Source: Methanoregula sp. (GTDB taxonomy: Archaea; Halobacteriota; Methanomicrobia; Methanomicrobiales; Methanospirillaceae). From it: 7,713 bases of DNA. Positions 1 through 4,739 of the stretch are shown piece by piece; the stretch's first letter is position 1; the number at the start of each line of letters is the position of its first letter. The notes under the pieces are model-generated. The model had not been told where the DNA came from. It did no database searches and saw only the letters and a program-made list of their open reading frames with translations. The position numbers and the translations under genes are program-made. The stretch covers positions 1 through 7,713 of the forward strand of contig DUHF01000024.1 of assembly GCA_013331015.1 (NCBI GenBank), read 5' to 3'.

Positions 1-156
1 GGGGCGTTCTCCCTTGACCTTCAATTTTGGCAATTTTCCCTCATAAAATCCTCTACCTCGTTCATGCTCCACAAAGGCGAGGGTCGACGAGACCCCGAGC
101 GCTCGTGGCTCCATCGCAATCGAATCCAGGAGGGGGGGATAGGATTTCACCCGTGT
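1..156. other. Left-edge region without a convincing gene; small inverted repeats
   Basis: No convincing gene is visible here. GGGTC (81-85) and GACCC (91-95) can form a 5-bp stem with a 5-nt loop, and it is directly followed by the perfect 10-bp palindrome CGAGCGCTCG (96-105). A G7 run lies at 132-138. On the minus strand an ATG at 65-63 is preceded by a GGAG-like site and opens a 14-codon frame (MNEVEDFMRENCQN) that stops at 23-21. Dropping one base from the A4 run (34-37 on the plus strand) would continue it as REIAKIEGQGRTP to the window edge, so a frameshifted or decayed gene start is possible. Equally it could be a structured RNA or a dispersed repeat. The sequence alone does not decide. 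Confidence 0.3.
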
Positions 157-192
157 AAAAAAAAAGATTTTCACCGGTGCCCGGTAACCGGT
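157..192 (-). terminator. Hairpin plus T9 tract ending the 202-1065 minus-strand gene
   Basis: Read on the minus strand, the stop codon (204-202) is followed by ACCGGT (192-187), an 8-nt loop, and ACCGGT (178-173), which is self-complementary and can form a 6-bp stem. Then comes an uninterrupted run of nine T (165-157, seen as A9 on the plus strand). Archaeal RNA polymerase terminates at U-rich tracts, with or without a hairpin, so this is a good candidate terminator for the unknown membrane protein gene. Termination here is inferred from sequence. Confidence 0.6.
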
Positions 193-201
193 ATCCCGTC
201 A

Positions 202-1065
202 TCAGGATGATTCTGCCGTGCTGTTTTCGAGATACCGGGTTGGGACTTTAAACTCGATCGTGTAGGAATCCAGGGTCTGCGCATTGATGATGAAGTAGTA
301 ATTTCTCTCGCCTTCAAAAAACCGCTCTTTCCAGGGACGTGGATCGGGAATTTCTATGGGGGTATCATACCCTTCAGATTCAGCCGTTTTACCGGACCAG
401 AGATCCTTATCTATCCCCCCCGGGGGAGTGATTGTCCTCACGATCCTGTTGGGGTCATCCCCGTCCATCACCTGGACGGTAAACTGGGGGATGGTGACCG
501 AGTAGGATCCCTGGATAACGGTTTGCGAACTCCCGCTTCCTGTGAGGCCACTGAGTTTAGGCCCGGTTACCGTGCTGGTGCTCAAGGTCTGGCCTTTTCC
601 TGCCAGTGATCCTGAAGGCTCAACGGAATACCAGAGTTCCCAGTAGGGATAGGGCATGTAGATGGTCTGCGAGGTACCGCTGTACCTCCCGGTAATTGTC
701 CCCAGTGTTGTCAGACGCGTATCTATCGGGGTGTTATCAAACCTTGTACCGCCGGGCAGGGACTGGTTGAACGACACTCCATACTGCGAAGGGTCAACAA
801 ACTCAATGGAACTCATGCCCGGGTCCCAGGTTGGCCGGGGTGTTGGTGTCGGAATGGAAGTTACCGGAATGACCGCCGGGGTTTCTTGCGGAACTACCGG
901 TGTATATTCCGGTTCCGGGACATCAGGAACGGGTGTTTCAACGGGTGCTGGTGTCGGGAGACCGATGTCGATGGACTCCCCGGTTGCCATGGGTTTGATG
1001 ACCAGTGCAACGACAAGGATGATCCCCAGCGCCAGTGCCCCGTACAAAATATCCTGCTTATCCAT
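202..1065 (-). CDS. Single-pass membrane-anchored protein with Pro-rich stalk, function unknown
   Basis: I do not recognise this 287-residue protein as a named family. Residues 6-23 are a hydrophobic segment preceded by MDKQD and followed by Lys24, which fits a signal anchor with the C-terminus outside the cell. Residues 37-82 are a stalk with 16 prolines in 46 residues plus many Thr and Val. The rest (about 84-287) looks like a folded, aromatic-containing, beta-rich domain, with the stretches YWELWYSVEP and WKERFFEGERNYYF. Candidate N-glycosylation sequons are NQS (about residue 100) and NST near the C-terminus. There is no cysteine cluster or catalytic motif that I can identify. It is transcribed divergently from the archaellin genes across a shared 285-bp region. 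Co-regulation with motility or a role at the cell surface is only an inference from this placement. The start is the ATG at 1065-1063, with a weak AGGA about 9 nt upstream. Confidence 0.85.
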   Translation of the reverse strand: MDKQDILYGALALGIILVVALVIKPMATGESIDIGLPTPAPVETPVPDVPEPEYTPVVPQETPAVIPVTSIPTPTPRPTWDPGMSSIEFVDPSQYGVSFNQSLPGGTRFDNTPIDTRLTTLGTITGRYSGTSQTIYMPYPYWELWYSVEPSGSLAGKGQTLSTSTVTGPKLSGLTGSGSSQTVIQGSYSVTIPQFTVQVMDGDDPNRIVRTITPPGGIDKDLWSGKTAESEGYDTPIEIPDPRPWKERFFEGERNYYFIINAQTLDSYTIEFKVPTRYLENSTAESS

Positions 1066-1089
1066 TCCGGTGTCCTGCTATCCTGTTCG

Positions 1090-1120
1090 TTACATAAATA
1101 CACGGCAAATGGACATATAA
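1090..1120 (-). promoter_or_regulatory. Candidate promoter of the unknown minus-strand gene
   Basis: On the minus strand, TTATATG (1120-1114) lies about 50 nt upstream of the ATG and would place a transcription start near 1092-1090, giving a leader of about 25 nt. A second AT-rich element, TGTATTTATGTAA (1102-1090), would give an almost leaderless transcript. Both resemble archaeal TATA boxes. I cannot choose between them from sequence alone. Confidence 0.35.
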
Positions 1121-1216
1121 TCAATTGTTTTTTACCAAACATTGCCTGCATTTGGGATACCTGCGGACATACGATTCTGGGCGATTTTCGCAAGGTAATG
1201 GCAATATCGCTTTCGA

Positions 1217-1279
1217 ATTTTGTCGCAAAATACATAAATGGTGAAAACCAGGATCTGGATCCAAACGACATTATAAATA
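1217..1279 (+). promoter_or_regulatory. Candidate archaellin promoter with upstream inverted repeat and TACATA motif
   Basis: The best TATA box for the archaellin genes is TTATAAATA at 1271-1279, which predicts a transcription start around 1298-1303 and a leader of about 50 nt. Upstream lies a perfect inverted repeat, ATTTTG-TCG-CAAAAT (1217-1231), overlapping by one base with TACATA (1231-1236). A second TACATA lies at 1091-1096, inside the divergent gene's promoter region. From memory, the methanococcal archaellum activator EarA recognises a TACATA-like hexamer upstream of the fla promoter. If that holds here, 1231-1236 is a candidate activator site. The promoter is predicted and the activator link is inference. 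Confidence 0.45.
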
Positions 1280-1303
1280 CAATAAGCGCTTTTTAACACA
1301 TAT

Positions 1304-1346
1304 GGGCTCTGGAGTTCTCCAGTGTCCACTCTCAAAAAAGAGGTGA
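1304..1346 (+). promoter_or_regulatory. Hairpin-rich 5' leader of archaellin mRNA, including the ribosome binding site
   Basis: CTGGAG (1309-1314) and CTCCAG (1317-1322) are perfect complements. The stem extends outward through C1307-G1324, a G-U pair (1306-1325), G1305-C1326 and G1304-C1327, with one T-T mismatch. Just downstream, CAC-T-CTC (1327-1333) can pair with GAGGTG (1340-1345) across an A6 loop with one bulged base. That would mask the ribosome binding site AGGTGA (1341-1346), which lies 4 nt before the start codon. A third, competing pairing is AGTG (1321-1324) with CACT (1327-1330). The 5' stem may stabilise an abundant mRNA and the second may tune translation. Both roles are inferred. 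Confidence 0.45.
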
Positions 1347-1350
1347 AACC

Positions 1351-1923
1351 ATGAAATCATTACACCATGATGAAGACGGGTTCACCGGTCTTGAGGCAGC
1401 GATTGTGCTCATCGCATTCGTTGTCGTTGCGGCCGTGTTCTCGTATGTCGTATTAGGCGCCGGGTTCTTCACAACCCAGAAGGCGCAGGAGACCGTGCAC
1501 ACGGGCGTGGCACAGGCAACCTCCGCAGTTGAGCCATCGGGACCGGTCATGATACAGGCCGGTGCAAATGAAGACATCACAAACGCATCATTCTACCTTC
1601 AGCTCGCTGCCGGAGGAAATTCTGTTGATATGACAAAAGTCGGCTACACGGTCAGTACCTCAAAGATGGTCCAGACCGTTCAGGGTACTGATTCAAGAGT
1701 AATCATCGAGTTTGTCAAGGAAGTCAACACCGGCAATCTCCTTGAGCCCCGCGAGATGGTCCTTATCGATCTCGATCTTGAGGCAATGGGATTCGATGAG
1801 ACCACCATGACCATCAACGACAAGATGCTCATTGAAGTCAAGCCACCTATCGGTGCTGCATTGCCCATTTCGAGAACAATTCCGGCGGCTCTTATTAATA
1901 ATCGCTGGTACGAGGTCTATTAA
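1351..1923 (+). CDS. arlB1: Archaellin (archaellum filament subunit) 1
   Basis: This 190-residue preprotein is a filament subunit of the archaellum. It has a 10-residue class III leader, MKSLHHDEDG, cleaved before Phe11 by the prepilin peptidase ArlK/FlaK, which is not encoded in this window. The mature N-terminus FTGLEAAIVLIAF carries the conserved Glu5 and runs into a hydrophobic helix of about 30 residues that packs in the filament core. The remainder is the beta-rich outer domain. The end LPISRTIPAA is shared in form with the second archaellin. One N-glycosylation sequon (NAS, Asn78) is present. The leader ends in acidic residues and Gly rather than the Lys/Arg-Gly known from methanococci. 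The start is ATG with AGGTGA 4 nt upstream. The gene is 14 nt from arlB2 and probably cotranscribed with it. Confidence 0.95.
   Translation: MKSLHHDEDGFTGLEAAIVLIAFVVVAAVFSYVVLGAGFFTTQKAQETVHTGVAQATSAVEPSGPVMIQAGANEDITNASFYLQLAAGGNSVDMTKVGYTVSTSKMVQTVQGTDSRVIIEFVKEVNTGNLLEPREMVLIDLDLEAMGFDETTMTINDKMLIEVKPPIGAALPISRTIPAALINNRWYEVY
1414..1480 (+). repeat. 67-bp segment identical to 1998-2064 in arlB2
   Basis: Positions 1414-1480 match 1998-2064 base for base. They encode the end of the archaellin core helix, from Ala22 onward through the FFTTQ segment. The 33 nt directly upstream encode identical amino acids yet differ at six synonymous positions, so the identity begins abruptly. This suggests recent gene conversion or recombination between the two archaellin genes. 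Confidence 0.9.
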
Positions 1924-1932
1924 GGAGGGTGA
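1924..1932 (+). promoter_or_regulatory. Ribosome binding site that decides the arlB2 start
   Basis: GGAGGGTGA directly follows the arlB1 stop codon. It is a strong archaeal ribosome site and sits 5 nt before the ATG at 1938. The in-frame GTG at 1929 lies inside this site and is therefore unlikely to be the start. Confidence 0.75.
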
Positions 1933-1937
1933 AAGAG

Positions 1938-2552
1938 ATGAAAAACATATACACAGAAGATGCATTCACCGGCCTTGAAGCTGCAATTGTGCTTATTGCA
2001 TTCGTTGTCGTTGCGGCCGTGTTCTCGTATGTCGTATTAGGCGCCGGGTTCTTCACAACCCAGACTGCCCAGGCAACCGTTCACACGGGCGTTGCACAGG
2101 CAAGCTCAAGCCTTGAGATTGTCGGCAACGTTATGGGTGTTGCAGTTGCCGGAACACCCACCCGGCTCACCTATATCAACACCAGTGTTGCCCTGACTGC
2201 CGGAGGGACTGCAATGGATCTTTCCCAGATGGTTATCTCCTACACCGATTCCAGCGGTGCAAGGAATCCAAATGTTGCCACCGGAGCCAACATTAACACC
2301 TGTGGGACCACCCTGACCGATGATAAGCTTATCGGAGCACAGACCTGGTGTGTATCCCAGAAGATCAATGAAGCAGGAACCACCAACAACCTGCTCGAAC
2401 CAAACGAGATCTGGATCCTTTCGATCGGAATGCCGGAAACTTCAACGGTTAACACGAAGATTACCGTTAACCTTCAGCCTGCAGTAGGTGCAGTCCTGCC
2501 AATAACCCGGACCGTTCCTGGCGGAATTGTCACGATCCAGCCCCTCTACTAA
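1938..2552 (+). CDS. arlB2: Archaellin (archaellum filament subunit) 2
   Basis: This second filament subunit has 204 residues from the ATG at 1938. I prefer that ATG to the GTG at 1929 because the GTG is buried in the ribosome site. The leader is MKNIYTEDA, with cleavage before Phe10 and Ala instead of Gly at the last leader position. The mature helix is the same as in ArlB1 through FFTTQ. The outer domain has diverged: it has an added loop with two cysteines, Cys122 and Cys138, which could form a disulfide outside the cell. Both archaellins keep a sequon at the equivalent place (NTS, Asn81 here), the motif NNLLEPNE (GNLLEPRE in ArlB1), and a similar C-terminus (VLPITRTVP). A T8 tract follows directly, so this is probably the last gene of the filament transcript. 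ArlB1 and ArlB2 may be major and minor subunits or sit in different parts of the filament. Confidence 0.94.
   Translation: MKNIYTEDAFTGLEAAIVLIAFVVVAAVFSYVVLGAGFFTTQTAQATVHTGVAQASSSLEIVGNVMGVAVAGTPTRLTYINTSVALTAGGTAMDLSQMVISYTDSSGARNPNVATGANINTCGTTLTDDKLIGAQTWCVSQKINEAGTTNNLLEPNEIWILSIGMPETSTVNTKITVNLQPAVGAVLPITRTVPGGIVTIQPLY
1998..2064 (+). repeat. 67-bp segment identical to 1414-1480 in arlB1
   Basis: This is the partner copy of the identical tract in arlB1, at an offset of 584 bp. Identity stops at 2065 (C here, A in arlB1). Beyond that the genes differ at both synonymous and amino-acid-changing sites. Confidence 0.9.
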
Positions 2553-2566
2553 TCTTCTTTTTTTTG
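2553..2566 (+). terminator. T8 tract ending the archaellin transcript
   Basis: Six bases after the arlB2 stop codon is an uninterrupted run of eight T (2558-2565) in a pyrimidine-rich context. U-runs of this length terminate archaeal RNA polymerase. No strong hairpin precedes it, which is usual in archaea. Leakage through such a site could still feed some transcription into the downstream machinery genes. Confidence 0.55.
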
Positions 2567-2780
2567 TAATCCCTTTGACCTCTCCAAATTCGCTGTCGGA
2601 GGCAATTGTTTCCGGTAAATCAGGACGGTCATATGGGAAAAACCCGGTTTTTGTTTCCGCCCCGGTTAACTGACCGGCCAATGTGCAGTATGCCGTCACC
2701 CTGCATTTTTTTAAACCATGCATTACGCGGAATAAAAACTCTAAAGTGTTCATTTCCCTGCCTCTTCCCCGATACGAACG
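2567..2780. other. Intergenic region between archaellins and machinery genes
   Basis: I see no believable gene here. GGG-AAAAA-CCC (2635-2645) overlaps AAAAACC-C-GGTTTTT (2638-2652), which ends in a T5 run and might act as a back-up terminator. CCGGT (2662-2666) and ACCGG (2673-2677) form another short stem. A T7 run occurs at 2706-2712. Short frames in this stretch have no family resemblance and no ribosome site, so I leave them out. Confidence 0.4.
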
Positions 2781-2789
2781 TTTATTAAT
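2781..2789 (+). promoter_or_regulatory. Candidate promoter of the arlCE-arlJ machinery operon
   Basis: TTTATTAAT (2781-2789) resembles an archaeal TATA box and predicts a start near 2810-2812, so the arlCE mRNA would have a leader of only about 9 nt. That fits the lack of any ribosome binding site before the ATG at 2820. A second AT-rich stretch, ATGTAATATA (2794-2803), is nearer to the ATG and less well placed. Confidence 0.5.
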
Positions 2790-2819
2790 CAAAAATGTAA
2801 TATAACCATCTGATACTCT

Positions 2820-3752
2820 ATGGCGGTTAACCAGTCGCAGGTCGATCACATCATCACTGCCGCATCAGAAGATGATCCGGAAGTGAAGCTCCAGAACCTG
2901 GAGCGTGAGGTCGACCTCATCAAGACATCCATAAAGAGGCTCCTCATGGACATTCGGGAGCGGATGAACGAACTGGAAAACCCCTTTACCCTTGCAGCAA
3001 CCGGTACACCGGCTGCTGCAGTAACCCCGGGTCAGGCTTATGACGATATCGGGGCGGATGTTGGCGAAGCCAAAAAATCCGCACTCGAAGCGCGGGAAGC
3101 TGCCCTTGATGCCCGGGAATCCCAGATGGATGCGACCCGGGCAAAGATGGAGACGGAGGGGAAGAAGGATACTGGTGAGAAGAAACCAGAACCCGCATCC
3201 ACCCAGCAGGAAGAGAAACGGGTTCTCGATGAGCAGATGCTCACCATGCTCAAAGCCCAGATGGTGGTTCCCCAGAAAAGTGTACCTGCTCCACAACCCC
3301 GGGCCCAGGCAAACGAAAAACTCCGGCTCCAGAAAGTGTATAAACTTTTCAAATGGACCAACCAGTCCGTGCGGAAATTTGGCCATGACCGGCTTGAGAT
3401 CATGCTCGATTCCTACCAGGCAATGGGCTATATCACCAAAGAATCCACCGATGAGATCCGGGAGATCTCGCGGCTCATGCCGGCCAATCTTGGTGAGGAG
3501 CATGAAGTCGGCCCCGATGAATTCGTTGCTGAGCTCTATGCCCTCAACCGGATCCTTTCTCCCAATGATACTTCGCTTGACCGGGACATGATCGAGGTCA
3601 TGATGGAGCAGCGCCAGTCTGAACCCGGGAGTGCAGGGAAAAACCCTGAAGAGAGCATCGATCTCTCGTCCCTGTCCCGAAGCGAGAGGAAATCTCCTCA
3701 ACGGAACAATGAGAAAGACGAAGAGTGGATGAACCTGCCCGACAGGATATGA
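2820..3752 (+). CDS. arlCE: Archaellum accessory protein, ArlC-ArlD/E fusion
   Basis: This 310-residue cytoplasmic protein joins an ArlC-like part and an ArlD/E domain. ArlC, D and E belong to the euryarchaeal motor's cytoplasmic collar and receive chemotaxis signals through CheF. Residues 20-56 form a charged helical segment (LIKTSIKRLLMDIRERMNE followed by ENPF) typical of ArlC. Residues about 80-117 are a repetitive Ala/Glu/Arg/Lys stretch (ALEARE, ALDARE) that should be a coiled coil. A Pro/Gln/Glu-rich linker follows. Residues about 167-265 are the ArlD/E domain, with KFGHDRLEIMLDSY, MGYI, LGEEHEVG and FVAELYALNRIL. The last 45 residues are charged and probably disordered. Methanococci have separate C, D and E genes, whereas haloarchaea also have a fusion. 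There is no visible ribosome site, so translation is probably leaderless. The next gene starts 3 nt after the stop. Confidence 0.9.
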   Translation: MAVNQSQVDHIITAASEDDPEVKLQNLEREVDLIKTSIKRLLMDIRERMNELENPFTLAATGTPAAAVTPGQAYDDIGADVGEAKKSALEAREAALDARESQMDATRAKMETEGKKDTGEKKPEPASTQQEEKRVLDEQMLTMLKAQMVVPQKSVPAPQPRAQANEKLRLQKVYKLFKWTNQSVRKFGHDRLEIMLDSYQAMGYITKESTDEIREISRLMPANLGEEHEVGPDEFVAELYALNRILSPNDTSLDRDMIEVMMEQRQSEPGSAGKNPEESIDLSSLSRSERKSPQRNNEKDEEWMNLPDRI

Positions 3753-3755
3753 TCG

Positions 3756-4229
3756 ATGTCTGCCGAGACATTCACTACCGCGATGTTTTTGATAACCGCG
3801 ATCATAGCAGCGGGTGTGCTTGTCAATGCGGTTTTTCCGATCGTTTACACTATGGCAGGAACATTCTCTTCTGCTTCGCACGAATCGGATGAACGCCTCC
3901 GCACCGATTTCAAGATCATCGCAACCTATGCAAGCGGGACAAACGGACAGATCTGGATAAAAAATGTCGGAAGTACCCGGATTCCCGCATCGGAAGTTGT
4001 CCGGGCTGATGTATTTTATGGGGCTGTCGGGGACTTCGAGCACCTGATGTATGATGCCGGCTGGACCGCCGAACTCAGCGATATCAACACCAACAACTAC
4101 TGGGATCCCGGAGAAACCCTCAAAGTATCGGTTGTGGCCACGAAATCCGTTTCTCCCGGAAATGTCGCCTACTTCCAGTTCGTGCTTCCAAACGGGGTAT
4201 GGCGATCCATGGAATTTACGGCGAGCTGA
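3756..4229 (+). CDS. arlG: Archaellum stator-like protein, ArlG family (ArlF/G)
   Basis: This 157-residue protein has one N-terminal membrane helix (about 8-28) and a soluble domain outside the membrane, predicted to be an archaellin-like beta sandwich. ArlF and ArlG form the pseudoperiplasmic part that anchors the rotating archaellum to the S-layer. The N-terminus MSAETFTTAMFLI resembles a mature archaellin, with a Glu near position 4-5, but has no cleavable leader. The segment LRTDFKIIATY followed by GQIWIKNVGSTRI fits my recollection of ArlG (RTD.xII, then a V/IKN.GS strand), so I call it ArlG although it stands where ArlF usually stands. F and G are hard to tell apart, and the reverse assignment is possible. 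The start is the ATG 3 nt after the arlCE stop, with AGGAT (3744-3748) inside the end of arlCE, which implies translational coupling. Confidence 0.65.
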   Translation: MSAETFTTAMFLITAIIAAGVLVNAVFPIVYTMAGTFSSASHESDERLRTDFKIIATYASGTNGQIWIKNVGSTRIPASEVVRADVFYGAVGDFEHLMYDAGWTAELSDINTNNYWDPGETLKVSVVATKSVSPGNVAYFQFVLPNGVWRSMEFTAS

Positions 4230-4235
4230 TATCCG

Positions 4236-4718
4236 ATGGCGGTTGCTGAAATCATCGGGGCTGCAATCGGGGTGCTCCTTCTTGTTGTCGTTGCCTATAT
4301 CCTTGTTGGAAGTACCCTTTCCACGGCAGAACTTGTGGTAACGGCGCAAAATGACCTGACCCTGAACCATGAACAGCGATTGAGGACCGATCTTGAAATC
4401 ACAGACAAAAAAATCGAGGGATCAGCAATAAATTTTACCGTACATAATTCCGGAAGTGAGATCATTACTGATTTTGCCCATACAACCGTTTTATCCTATG
4501 ATGGTGTTCTCCCCGGCTACACGGGTTATATCTACCAGAAAGACGTTATTCCCTCAGGCGGATACTGGTCAATAACCCGGTTTGAGAACGATTACCTCCA
4601 TCCAAAATCTTTAGACCCGGGTGAGTCCATGAGATGTATGGCTGCATTCTCTGGAGATACCCCCCTCTGGTTCCAGATCACCACGGCAAATGGTGTCTCT
4701 GCCTCAGCATACCTGTAA
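4236..4718 (+). CDS. arlF: Archaellum stator-like protein, ArlF family (ArlF/G)
   Basis: This 160-residue protein has an N-terminal membrane helix (about 5-25, AAIGVLLLVVVAYILVG) and an extracytoplasmic beta-rich domain. It is the second of the ArlF/ArlG pair that forms the static ring around the filament base and contacts the S-layer. As in its neighbour, the N-terminus MAVAEIIGAAIG looks like a mature archaellin helix with Glu5 and no leader peptide. The domain has INFTVHNSGSEIITDF (sequon NFT), a LDPGE turn, and ends in TTANGVSASAYL. The pattern of a VHNSGS strand, then PGE, then WFQITTANGVSA, fits ArlF better than ArlG in my judgement. It starts 6 nt after the previous stop and ends 21 nt before arlH. 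Confidence 0.6.
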   Translation: MAVAEIIGAAIGVLLLVVVAYILVGSTLSTAELVVTAQNDLTLNHEQRLRTDLEITDKKIEGSAINFTVHNSGSEIITDFAHTTVLSYDGVLPGYTGYIYQKDVIPSGGYWSITRFENDYLHPKSLDPGESMRCMAAFSGDTPLWFQITTANGVSASAYL

Positions 4719-4739
4719 TTTTAAAGGAGTCGAATACCC

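Noticed and set aside
1..207. Plus-strand frame open from the left edge to a TGA at 208-210
   Set aside because: Its translation includes a CKKKDF stretch from the A9 tract and looks non-coding. It runs through the probable terminator of the opposite gene. A gene tail entering from the left cannot be excluded but is not supported.
662..1120. 152-codon plus-strand frame antisense to the unknown membrane protein
   Set aside because: It is a Gly/Val/Ser-rich low-complexity mirror of the proline-rich stalk, with no ribosome site.
1929..1937. GTG start giving arlB2 three extra residues
   Set aside because: The GTG is part of the ribosome binding site GGAGGGTGA, and the ATG at 1938 has proper spacing and gives a normal-length leader.
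2442..2849. 135-codon minus-strand frame across the arlB2-arlCE gap
   Set aside because: It overlaps the ends of two real genes and the T8 tract, has no ribosome site and resembles no family. The gap is better explained by a terminator and a promoter.
2865..4370. 501-codon open frame on the minus strand
   Set aside because: It lies antisense to arlCE, arlG and the start of arlF, whose proteins are clearly recognisable. Its product is rich in His, Arg, Gly and Phe with no domain. It arises from the codon usage of the sense genes.
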